Source of the DNA: an uncultured Lachnospiraceae bacterium
GTDB lineage: Bacteria; Bacillota; Clostridia; Lachnospirales; Lachnospiraceae
Length of the DNA stretch: 50,521 nucleotides
Assembly: GCA_900317755.1 (NCBI GenBank)
Contig: ONHZ01000049.1
Span: 1 to 50,521 of the forward strand
Reading direction: 5' to 3'
Positions 34,190-40,984 of this stretch are shown in pieces. Below the pieces are notes generated by a model. The model had not been told where the DNA came from, did no database searches, and worked only from the letters and a program-made list of their open reading frames with translations. Each line of letters opens with the position of its first letter. Position 1 is the first letter of the stretch. Made by a program: the position numbers and the translations under genes.

Positions 34190-34954
34190 TCATAAACAGG
34201 CCGTCTGTCGTGTCAATAAATTCCACTTTTCATAGCCCATGCTTTTAAGTTTTTTACAGAATGCATCCATATCGCCATATTTTGACTTCGTAAATAGATC
34301 ATGGATTGCAAAGGTGCCGCCCTTTTTCAGAACCCGGAGTGTCTCAAGTAAAATTTCCTGCCTGTCTTTACTTGGGATGTTGTGATATACATAGTTACTG
34401 AACACGCAGTCAAATGTTTCGTCTTTAAATGGCAGTGCAGTCGCATCTCCATTTTGAAATGCCACATTTGATACGCCTTCTGCTGCCGCATTATTTTTGC
34501 ACAGCTCTTTTAAAAATGAATAATATTCTGCTCCCCATCTGTCGCAGCCTGTTATTTTGGCGTTAGGATTTCTCTTTGCAGATGCTATGGAAAGTGCTCC
34601 GCTTCCGCAGCCTATATCAAGCCCCGTTCCTCTATCGGGAATCTTCACATACGAAGCCGTTCCCTCTATGATTCTTTTTGATAATCCGATCGGACCATGA
34701 TAATCAAACGCTCTGTAAAGAAGTGAAAACCAGATTGTAAACACGAGCAATGCAGCAAAAACAATCAGAAATATTATGATAAAAATAATTCTCACAATGC
34801 TTTTTTCACCTGGAAAAACCAGGAGAATAAGTGATAAAGCGAAAAATACCACTGTTGCAATTACCATTGCAGTAATCATTCCTTTTGGCATCCAGTTCTT
34901 ATAATCCGGTGTGCCCATTTCTTGATTCTCTTTCATATGATGTACCCCTTTCAT
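34190..34954 (-). CDS. Membrane-anchored SAM-dependent methyltransferase, frameshifted near its end
   Basis: 254 residues as read. Two membrane helices lie at about residues 27-48 and 54-75. A class I methyltransferase domain follows: motif I GLDIGCGSGALSIASAKRNP, motif II ITGCDRWG, motif IV FDCVFSNYVYH, and VLKKGGTFAIHDLF. The C-terminus reads KWNLLTRQTACL and stops, but adding one A to the A4 run at 34227-34230 gives KVEFIDTTDGLFMNRKEAKN and a natural end at 34128. The true gene is therefore probably 34128-34954, with a one-base deletion or assembly error. Substrate unknown. It lies 15 bases after the GGDEF-EAL gene and is probably co-transcribed. Confidence 0.8.
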   Translation of the reverse strand: MKGVHHMKENQEMGTPDYKNWMPKGMITAMVIATVVFFALSLILLVFPGEKSIVRIIFIIIFLIVFAALLVFTIWFSLLYRAFDYHGPIGLSKRIIEGTASYVKIPDRGTGLDIGCGSGALSIASAKRNPNAKITGCDRWGAEYYSFLKELCKNNAAAEGVSNVAFQNGDATALPFKDETFDCVFSNYVYHNIPSKDRQEILLETLRVLKKGGTFAIHDLFTKSKYGDMDAFCKKLKSMGYEKWNLLTRQTACL

Positions 34955-34969
34955 TCCATATTTGCGGTG

Positions 34970-36259
34970 TCACAATGAGCAAATGTTGTCAATAGAACCG
35001 TCCCCGTGACACAGTGGCAGCGGCTTACTGAAGAGATAACCCTGGGCAATGTCACAGCCGATGTCCTTAAGCGCCTTCATCTGCTCCTTTGTCTCCACGC
35101 CTTCCACCAGCGTTTTGAAACCAAGCTTCTTGTTCATCTGAGTCATCGAGCTTATGATGTCTTCTGATTTCTTATCGAAATTTCTTAAGAAAACCATATC
35201 CATCTTTATGACATCGAAGGGATAATCCTTCAGGGTATTTAATGAAGAATAACCCGAACCAAAATCGTCCATCCAGACCTCGCAGCCAATTTCATGGAGC
35301 CGTTTTATCGCTTTCTTCATAATTTCCGTATCCCCGTTCATAGCGCTTTCTGTGATTTCGGCATGCAGGAGATATCTAGGGACATGATATTTATCAGAAA
35401 TTTCCACTATTTGATCTATCACATCAGCTGCTTCGAAATCTGTTCTTGAAAGATTAAAGCTGATTGGAACAGGGTCAAGTTTTTTCTTCATAATTTCCTG
35501 AATATCCCTGCAGGCATTTTCAAGCACGGCAAAATCAATTTTGTATACCTCATAGGCATTTTCAAGATATGGTATGAATTTGTCGGGAGCAAGAAGGCCG
35601 TATGCGGGATCATCCCAGCGGGCCAAAGCCTCATACTGTAAAAGCTTTCCCGTGCATATATTCACGCAGGGCTGATAATATGTCTTGATCCAGCCTTTCT
35701 CCACTGCTTCGTCAACATGCTCTATCACATAATTCTTTAACTCTGCTTCACTTTTAAGCCTTTCATCAAACCAATAGGTATTTACTCCTGGCTTATCGTA
35801 GATAAACTTCATGGCGGCAAAGGCATTGTCCAGAAATACCGAAACAGAATCAGGATTATCTGTTTCAGAAGCATCTTTCACCTCATAAAGCCCGGTGATC
35901 AACTCCAATGTGGTATTGTGCTGCAGAAGATGCATGTTTTCATGGATTTTTTCAAAACGCTCCTGCACATCTTCATTCGTGACAGCCCCGATAAAGTGAT
36001 CCGCCATATTGCGTGCTAGCAGGGCGCCGTCAAATTCTATCTTAAGTACATTTGCAAGCCGCCGCAGCAGGGCATTTCCCGCCTGGAAACCGTACATTCT
36101 GTTATATGAACGGAAGCCGCAGATGTTTACATAAAAAACAGTAACCCTGTTTCCATTTAACAGTCTGTTTCTGATCCATTTTCTGGCATTATTCTGAAAA
36201 TAGGTAAGACTTTTCAGTCCTGTAAGTTCATCTATATCATTTGTCTGAAAGCAATCCAT
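34970..36259 (-). CDS. GGDEF-EAL protein, probable cyclic di-GMP phosphodiesterase
   Basis: 429 residues. The N-terminal GGDEF-like domain (about 10-165) opens with DIDELTGLKSL but has NMADHF where GGDEF should be, so it cannot make cyclic di-GMP. The EAL domain (about 175-420) is intact: YEALARW, SFNLSRTDF, HAEITES, DDFGSGYSSL, KMDMVFL, VEGVE and GYLFSKP carry the metal and base ligands. It has no membrane or sensor domain and should be cytosolic. It has its own promoter, with CTAAC/GTTAG repeats at the start site like those of the iron genes. Confidence 0.92.
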   Translation of the reverse strand: MDCFQTNDIDELTGLKSLTYFQNNARKWIRNRLLNGNRVTVFYVNICGFRSYNRMYGFQAGNALLRRLANVLKIEFDGALLARNMADHFIGAVTNEDVQERFEKIHENMHLLQHNTTLELITGLYEVKDASETDNPDSVSVFLDNAFAAMKFIYDKPGVNTYWFDERLKSEAELKNYVIEHVDEAVEKGWIKTYYQPCVNICTGKLLQYEALARWDDPAYGLLAPDKFIPYLENAYEVYKIDFAVLENACRDIQEIMKKKLDPVPISFNLSRTDFEAADVIDQIVEISDKYHVPRYLLHAEITESAMNGDTEIMKKAIKRLHEIGCEVWMDDFGSGYSSLNTLKDYPFDVIKMDMVFLRNFDKKSEDIISSMTQMNKKLGFKTLVEGVETKEQMKALKDIGCDIAQGYLFSKPLPLCHGDGSIDNICSL

Positions 36260-36280
36260 GGTCTGCCTCCTTTCACAAAT

Positions 36281-36338
36281 CTAACTAATGTCTTATGATA
36301 TTCTTACTAATGTTAGAAGTATCTAATCTTTTTGTCAA
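36281..36338 (-). promoter_or_regulatory. Promoter of the GGDEF-EAL gene with CTAAC/GTTAG repeats
   Basis: On the minus strand TTGACA (plus 36333-36338), a 17-base spacer and TAACAT (plus 36310-36315). CTAACTAATG (36281-36290) and ACTAATGTTAG (36307-36317) flank the start region, the latter overlapping the -10. The CTAACTAAT core equals that on the feo promoter. Confidence 0.55.
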
Positions 36339-36442
36339 GGTTTTTTCGTACGATTTTCACTATACAGTATGATTTTATTGAAAATATACAATCGCTTTAT
36401 GTTTTAGAAAATATTTTTGATAATAAAAATATTTATCCTGTC

Positions 36443-36508
36443 TTGACAAAGCCTAATCTGCATGATATTTTATATTAGTCTTAACTTATTCTATTAAGGA
36501 TAGACTAA
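36443..36508 (+). promoter_or_regulatory. Promoter of DUF3793-flavodoxin with TTAGTCT/AGACTAA repeat
   Basis: TTGACA (36443-36448), a 17-base spacer and TATTTT (36466-36471). TTAGTCT (36475-36481) and AGACTAA (36502-36508) form a perfect inverted repeat across the start site. Flavodoxin is usually induced when iron is scarce, so a metal-dependent repressor is expected here. Confidence 0.6.
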
Positions 36509-36522
36509 CAAAAGAGGCTGGT

Positions 36523-37068
36523 ATGTCAGATGAGACTTTTATAAGACACTGCTCACCAACGCTTGCCGGGCTGAAGACCGCAAATCTTTTTTTAGACCAA
36601 GTAAGCGGAAAGACAGAGCTATATGAGGAAATCCGGAAATACAATAAGCGGCTCGTACCTCACGGCATTGTCATCATCCCTCTGAAATTCACCGGGAAAA
36701 GTGCTCTGATCTATGTCTTCAGACCAGACAGGCTGAAAAAAGATCTCTCAGACAAAGGTGCTGAAGAAATTCTTGCAAAATGCGGCTACAAAGAAAGAAA
36801 CATAAACAAGGCCATCCGCCATCTTATGAAAAATCTGAAAAGTAATGAAACATTCCCACACGAAATAGGGCTTTTTTTGAGCTTTCCTCCCTGTGATGTA
36901 AAAGGCTTTATAGAAGAAAAGGCAGAAAATTACAAATACCAGGGCGTATGGAAGGTTTATGGAAATGTGAGAGAGGCAAAAGAAACTTTCCGTAAGTACG
37001 ACGAATGCCAGAAGACATTTCTGAGGCGCTTTGAAAATGGGGACCGTTTGGAAAATCTGGTTGTATGA
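36523..37068 (+). CDS. DUF3793-family protein
   Basis: 181 residues. The pattern TFIRHCSPTLAGLKTANLFL at the N-terminus, LKFTGKSALIYVFRPDRL in the middle, and FPHEIGLFLSFPPCDVKGFI then WKVYGNVREAKETFRKYDEC at the C-terminus match DUF3793. This family is often next to flavodoxin or iron genes in Firmicutes. Function is unknown; the two conserved cysteines could bind a metal or redox group. AGAGG precedes the ATG. Flavodoxin follows after 37 bases in the same operon. Confidence 0.85.
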   Translation: MSDETFIRHCSPTLAGLKTANLFLDQVSGKTELYEEIRKYNKRLVPHGIVIIPLKFTGKSALIYVFRPDRLKKDLSDKGAEEILAKCGYKERNINKAIRHLMKNLKSNETFPHEIGLFLSFPPCDVKGFIEEKAENYKYQGVWKVYGNVREAKETFRKYDECQKTFLRRFENGDRLENLVV

Positions 37069-37105
37069 ATTAGTTAAGATATTGTTTTTTTTGAAAGGAG
37101 ACATT

Positions 37106-37528
37106 ATGTCAAAAGTTGCTGTTGTTTATTGGAGCGGAACAGGCAATACCGCTGCTATGGCTGACGCTGTAGCAAAAGGTGCCACAAACGCCGGTGCCGA
37201 GGTCACCTGCGCTGATACTTCTACATTTGATTCATCAAAGCTTTCAGAATATTCAGGCGTTGCCCTTGGCTGTCCTGCTATGGGTGCTGAACAGCTTGAT
37301 GATGCTGAGTTTGAACCATTTTATGAGAGCATCAAGGGCTCGCTTGGCGGCAAGAAGGTAGGGCTTTTTGGATCTTATGGCTGGGGAGACGGCGAATGGA
37401 TGCGCACCTGGCAGGCCGATGCAAGGGATTCCGGACTCAGCCTCGTAATGGACGGCGTGATCGCCCACGAAGCACCGGATGACACCGCCGTAGCAGAATG
37501 CGAATCGCTTGGTGCTGCACTTGTCTAA
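37106..37528 (+). CDS. Flavodoxin
   Basis: 140 residues of a short-chain flavodoxin. VVYWSGTGNTAAMADAV holds the FMN phosphate loop. The following loops are GCPAMGAEQLDD and FGSYGWGDGEWM, which stack on the isoalloxazine ring. It carries low-potential electrons in place of ferredoxin when iron is limiting. The ATG at 37106 has GAAAGGAG upstream; a longer frame starting at 37031 is not family-like. A cloverleaf repeat and a terminator follow. Confidence 0.94.
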   Translation: MSKVAVVYWSGTGNTAAMADAVAKGATNAGAEVTCADTSTFDSSKLSEYSGVALGCPAMGAEQLDDAEFEPFYESIKGSLGGKKVGLFGSYGWGDGEWMRTWQADARDSGLSLVMDGVIAHEAPDDTAVAECESLGAALV

Positions 37529-37539
37529 AATCAGACTCA

Positions 37540-37668
37540 CAAAAGCTACGCTTTTGCTCGTTATAAAATTGCCGCTTTGCGGCTCTTCAGGTATGGGCTT
37601 ATCATCCCATACCTGAATGCAAGATAACTAACTGCCTAAAGGCAGTAGATTATCTTGCAGATTTTATA
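37540..37668. repeat. Cloverleaf-forming repeat, copy B (3' of flavodoxin)
   Basis: Same architecture as 22442-22580. P1 pairs TATAAAAT (37562-37569) with ATTTTATA (37661-37668). P2 is GCCGC-ttt-GCGGC (37571-37583). P3 is TTCAGGTATGGG (37586-37597) with CCCATACCTGAA (37606-37617). P4 is GCAAGATAA (37619-37627) with TTATCTTGC (37650-37658) around ACTGCCT/AGGCAGT. The preceding hairpin is CAAAAGC-tac-GCTTTTG (37540-37556). Where the copies differ in stems, both sides change together, for example ACG/CGT in copy A and ATG/CAT here. It starts 12 bases after the flavodoxin stop and lies in its transcript. Confidence 0.82.
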
Positions 37669-37693
37669 TATATTTCTCTTTTCTCTAACATAA

Positions 37694-37727
37694 AACCAGC
37701 CGTGGCGTAAGCTTCGGCTGGTTTTTT
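37694..37727 (+). terminator. Terminator of the DUF3793-flavodoxin operon
   Basis: AACCAGCCG (37694-37702) pairs with CGGCTGGTT (37715-37723), followed by a run of T. It lies after the cloverleaf repeat. Confidence 0.88.
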
Positions 37728-37737
37728 CATACACCAC

Positions 37738-37800
37738 ATCATTACTTATCATTATTCAATCATTATCGATCATTATTTCTATAAATAATGATCAGTAATC
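37738..37800. repeat. Second ATCATT iteron array with flanking palindrome
   Basis: ATCATT occurs at 37738, 37748, 37759 and 37769 (spacings 10, 11, 10). The last copy is part of a palindrome, GATCATTATTT (37768-37778) with AAATAATGATC (37783-37793). Core sequence, spacing and orientation match the array before the AlbA_2 gene at 33273, but no such gene follows here; instead a truncated lrgB does. Confidence 0.78.
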
Positions 37801-38354
37801 ATATGAATCATTTGACAAACCTTCACTACAAGACCTACTATGCCAGCGCACAATATGTAAGCTACCTTCTTACGCCAGCGACAGTATCTCTTGCAATCCC
37901 GCTCTATCTCCAGCTTGAGAGGTTAAAGAAGAATTTCGTTTCCATAATAATTAGCCTGATTGCTGGTGCAATCACCTCAATGGGCTCAATTCTTGCCATG
38001 GCCCTCCTTTTCCATATCGGTCACAAGGATTATGTGACGATGCTGCCAAAATCGATTACAACCGCGATCGGCATGGGCGTTTCAAAAGAGCTGCACGGCG
38101 TCGTGACGATCACCGTTGCTGTCATCATTGTAACCGGTATCCTTGGAATTGTTTTTGCAGAATTCATATTGAAGCTTTTCCGCATAAAAGATCCTGTTGC
38201 AAAGGGACTTGCTATCGGCGCCTCCTCCCATGCTATCGGTACTTCGAAAGCAATGGAAATGGGAGAAATCGAAGGTGCTATGTCATCGCTTGCCATCGTA
38301 GTATCTGGCTTACTCACTGTAGTAGGTGCAAGCGTTTTTGCACAGTTCTATTAA
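37788..38354 (+). pseudogene. lrgB: LrgB/CidB-family membrane protein, N-terminally truncated
   Basis: 188 residues versus about 230 in the family. From YKTYYASAQYVSYLLTPATV it follows LrgB: LAIPLYLQLERLK, MLPKSITTAIGMGVSKELHG, VTGILGIVFAEF, ASSHAIGTSKAMEMGEIEGA. The first 50-60 residues with two membrane helices are missing. The only available starts lie within the iteron palindrome, without a normal ribosome binding site. No lrgA partner is present. LrgB proteins take part in murein hydrolase export control or 3-carbon acid transport. The truncation suggests a broken gene joined to the iteron block, though short expression from the ATG is possible. Confidence 0.7.
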
Positions 38355-38369
38355 TGCCAACATAAAAAA

Positions 38370-38409
38370 ACTTTTCCACATCCCGATATTTTTCGAGTTT
38401 TGGAAAAGT
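38370..38409. terminator. Convergent terminator between lrgB remnant and NUDIX gene
   Basis: ACTTTTCCA (38370-38378) pairs with TGGAAAAGT (38401-38409). A seven-base T-run follows on the minus strand, making it strongest for the NUDIX gene; a weaker T-rich tail follows on the plus strand. Confidence 0.75.
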
Positions 38410-38419
38410 ATCTTAATTT

Positions 38420-39043
38420 TTATCTGCATTCCAGAAATCTGAACGGTTCATCTGGATTACTATTTAAGAAATTAAACATGAGAAACGCTGCACGGACCGA
38501 CACCTTTTCCTCTGAAAGAATCCTTCTTACATCATCTTTTGTAGCAAGCATTGTCTCTATCCATTCTGTGCTCTCATTCTGCGGCTTTCCGTCAAGACCA
38601 TCTACAGTGCCAAATACAGCCTGGCCAGGTTCATCGGAAAAACCAGGGGCAAGAAGGAAAGAATTCCTGCAGAATGATTCTCCACCCTTATATTCGGTAA
38701 AATCAAAGCCCGTCTCTTCTTTCATCTCGCGGGCTGCTGCCTCGCCTGCCGTTTCTCCCTCATCAATAAGCCCGGCAGGAAGCGAATAAATATATGAATC
38801 CACAGGCAGCCTGTATTCATGAATCACCACGAGCCTCGGCTCTTTTTCCTTTGTCACAGCGTAAATGCAAATTCCCTGCGCCGTCATGTCATGGGTTCTT
38901 ACAAGAATGTCTTTGTCCTCATGCCTCGTGCAGTAAAAGTAATCCCTGTTTTCATCACCTGTCCTATCAGTGAACTTCAGGTGATACATATTTAAAAATC
39001 TATTGTCTGTCTGTTTTTCTATCTTTGTAATTGGGGTTTTCAT
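38420..39043 (-). CDS. NUDIX hydrolase (ADP-ribose pyrophosphatase-like)
   Basis: About 207 residues with an intact Nudix box: GLIDEGETAGEAAAREMKEE followed by TGF, with the metal-binding REMKEE core near residue 115. The order of N-terminal strands and the length fit the ADP-ribose/nucleoside diphosphate sugar pyrophosphatase group. The ATG at 39043 has AAGGA upstream and follows a TTG codon that extends the frame by one. The gene stands alone; exact substrate unknown. Confidence 0.88.
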   Translation of the reverse strand: MKTPITKIEKQTDNRFLNMYHLKFTDRTGDENRDYFYCTRHEDKDILVRTHDMTAQGICIYAVTKEKEPRLVVIHEYRLPVDSYIYSLPAGLIDEGETAGEAAAREMKEETGFDFTEYKGGESFCRNSFLLAPGFSDEPGQAVFGTVDGLDGKPQNESTEWIETMLATKDDVRRILSEEKVSVRAAFLMFNFLNSNPDEPFRFLECR

Positions 39044-39115
39044 CAATTCCTTCCCTCTTAGCTATATATAATAATTAATAGCAACACACATTATTATCAA
39101 AAGAAAATTCCATTT

Positions 39116-39370
39116 TCATTTTTGGCTTCCTCTAATTTTTGAAAAAACCTCCTCATGAGAAAGTCTTTTTTCAGTATGCTCTGCCTGATAATCTGCTTCA
39201 TCCAAAGCCACTTCAGTCGGATCTATAAGGTTCGAATACGACTTTATACTCATCACTACCATGGTACCATAGCCATTTTTCGTTAAAAATACTGGATTTC
39301 CAGTTTCTACCTCATTTTCAATATCGCTAAATTTATTTCTTAAGTCTGAAACCGGTCTTATCTGAATCAT
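39116..39370 (-). CDS. Phd/YefM-family antitoxin (orphan)
   Basis: 84 residues. IRPVSDLRNKFSDIENEV and GNPVFLTKNGYGTMVVMSIK are the typical Phd/YefM DNA-binding fold, followed by a toxin-neutralising tail (TEKRLSHEEVFSKIRG). The usual ParE, YoeB or Doc toxin gene does not follow: only about 70 bases separate it from the NUDIX gene. It is either a solitary regulator or has lost its toxin. AGGAGG precedes the ATG, and exact tandem repeats upstream may be its operator. Confidence 0.85.
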   Translation of the reverse strand: MIQIRPVSDLRNKFSDIENEVETGNPVFLTKNGYGTMVVMSIKSYSNLIDPTEVALDEADYQAEHTEKRLSHEEVFSKIRGSQK

Positions 39371-39383
39371 AATATCGCCTCCT

Positions 39384-39405
39384 AAAATATTATCAAAATA
39401 TTATC
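39384..39405. promoter_or_regulatory. Exact tandem 11-mer repeat upstream of the antitoxin gene
   Basis: AAAATATTATC occurs twice without a gap (39384-39394 and 39395-39405), just upstream of the ribosome binding site. Phd-type antitoxins autorepress through repeated sites in this position, so this is a candidate operator. Confidence 0.5.
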
Positions 39406-39485
39406 ACTATTATATCAAAATAAATGCGAATTATCAAACAGTAGAAGACAATAATTATTTTGATTCTTAACCAAATAGGAAAATC

Positions 39486-40055
39486 TCAGTGCCTCTTCTT
39501 ATTCAGCAGAAATCCAATAAATGCACCGGTGCAGCCGCCGATGATATGCGCCATCTGGGAAACATTATCATTTACGGTAATACCCTGAACCACCTGCTGC
39601 CCGATGTAGATTACAGCGACAAGAATGAAGGTAAGCGGAATCTCACCGCCCCTAAAGCCTGTAAAAGACGCAAGGATAATAAAAGCAAATACAACGCCGC
39701 TCGCACCGCAGAGTGCAACATTCGGGAAGAAAATATAATTAATGATTCCGGTCACGGCTGCCGTGATGAACATGGTCTCTATTATGACCTTCGAACCATA
39801 TTTCTCCTCAAGCATAGGACCTAGAAGCAGCAGATAGGCTGCATTTCCAAAGAGATGTTCCCAGCCGCTGTGTCCGAATATATGCGTGAAAAACCGCATA
39901 TAGGTTAGCGGATTTTTTAGAGACGAATGATATGTTGTAAACAGAAGCCTTGTGCTTGCCCCGCCCGTCACCATGCTGATAATCTGAACAAGTACGCACA
40001 GAAGCACGAATGTAAGCACCGCCGGCGCATTATATGTGATTTTTAGTTTCTTCAT
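39486..40055 (-). CDS. Rhomboid-family intramembrane serine protease
   Basis: 189 residues with six membrane helices. The catalytic serine lies in CGASGVVFAF, and the histidine in SQMAHIIGG on the last helix. HIFGHSGWEHLFGNAAYLLL carries the conserved histidine/asparagine of helix 2. The family cleaves membrane proteins within or near the bilayer. It is monocistronic, divergent from the ZIP transporter gene across about 200 bases; no specific substrate can be inferred. Confidence 0.92.
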   Translation of the reverse strand: MKKLKITYNAPAVLTFVLLCVLVQIISMVTGGASTRLLFTTYHSSLKNPLTYMRFFTHIFGHSGWEHLFGNAAYLLLLGPMLEEKYGSKVIIETMFITAAVTGIINYIFFPNVALCGASGVVFAFIILASFTGFRGGEIPLTFILVAVIYIGQQVVQGITVNDNVSQMAHIIGGCTGAFIGFLLNKKRH

Positions 40056-40171
40056 GGAATCCTCCCTGTTTATTTATTATTTTACAAGTCTGTTTTATTA
40101 ATTGCACAACATTAGAATAATAACACCCGTCTCAAAATAATACAATCTGAAACGATAATACCTAACATTTG

Positions 40172-40200
40172 TTGACAATTAATAATTATCTTGTTAAAGT
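40172..40200 (+). promoter_or_regulatory. ZIP transporter promoter
   Basis: TTGACA (40172-40177), a 17-base spacer and TAAAGT (40195-40200), 55 bases upstream of the start codon. I saw no clear Zur-type palindrome. Confidence 0.6.
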
Positions 40201-40255
40201 ACAAAAGCTACATCAAAAATAATTATTTTTCCAGTCCTTAATGGAGAGAACACAT

Positions 40256-40981
40256 ATGGAACTTTTTATCACATTCCTTGCAGGAATTTCAATACTTGTG
40301 GGAGCTATTGTAATAAAGCTTTCGCATAATACAGAAAAAATCGAACATCTTTCAATCGCCATGGCGCTTGCCGCACTGCTTACGCTGATGGTAGTGGACC
40401 TCATGCCTGATGTCATCGAATCATCTGAATCTATAGGTATAATCCTTTCAATCGTATTCGTTGCAGCAGGTGTTGGAATCCTGAAAGTCCTCGATTTATT
40501 CGTACCAGATCACGAAGATAATGAAAAAAATCACGAGCAGGAAAACACCGTGCACATCGGCATGATATCCTCACTGGCCGTGATTTTACATAATATCGTA
40601 GAAGGAATGACCGTCTACAGCCTCTCCCTTGCCTCCACGAGACAGGGCATCATTTTTGCTATTGGAATCGCCCTGCACAACATCCCGATGGGAATGCTCA
40701 TAGAATCGACAATGGAAAAGGAATGCAAATCAAAGCACATCGCAGTGCTCTCATCTGTCACCCTTTCCACCCTTGTCGGCGGAATCATCATGCAGCTCGT
40801 AAGCGGCCACCTGAATGAGACCGTGGTAAGCATCTTAGTCTGCATCGCTCTCGGCATGATTATTTATATTGTATTCCTTGAGCTCCTGCCACATGTCATC
40901 AAAACAAAGGATGTGAAGCTAAATATCATCGGTGCTGCAATTGGATTTGCACTGGTATTCATCAGCAGTCGCATCGGATAA
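40256..40981 (+). CDS. ZIP-family divalent metal transporter
   Basis: About 241 residues, eight predicted membrane helices. The metal-site helices show HNIVEGMTVY (helix 4) and HNIPMGMLIE (helix 5), with a histidine- and acid-rich cytoplasmic loop (PDHEDNEKNHEQEN) between helices 3 and 4. The family imports zinc or other divalent metals. The ATG at 40256 has GGAGAG upstream. It converges on the cadmium/zinc P-type ATPase gene with only three bases between stops, pairing likely uptake and export. Confidence 0.92.
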   Translation: MELFITFLAGISILVGAIVIKLSHNTEKIEHLSIAMALAALLTLMVVDLMPDVIESSESIGIILSIVFVAAGVGILKVLDLFVPDHEDNEKNHEQENTVHIGMISSLAVILHNIVEGMTVYSLSLASTRQGIIFAIGIALHNIPMGMLIESTMEKECKSKHIAVLSSVTLSTLVGGIIMQLVSGHLNETVVSILVCIALGMIIYIVFLELLPHVIKTKDVKLNIIGAAIGFALVFISSRIG

Positions 40982-40984
40982 TTT

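Noticed and set aside
36443-36508. A Fur box at the flavodoxin promoter
   Set aside because: No GATAATGATAATCATTATC-like sequence; the TTAG/CTAA arms fit a DtxR-type site better.
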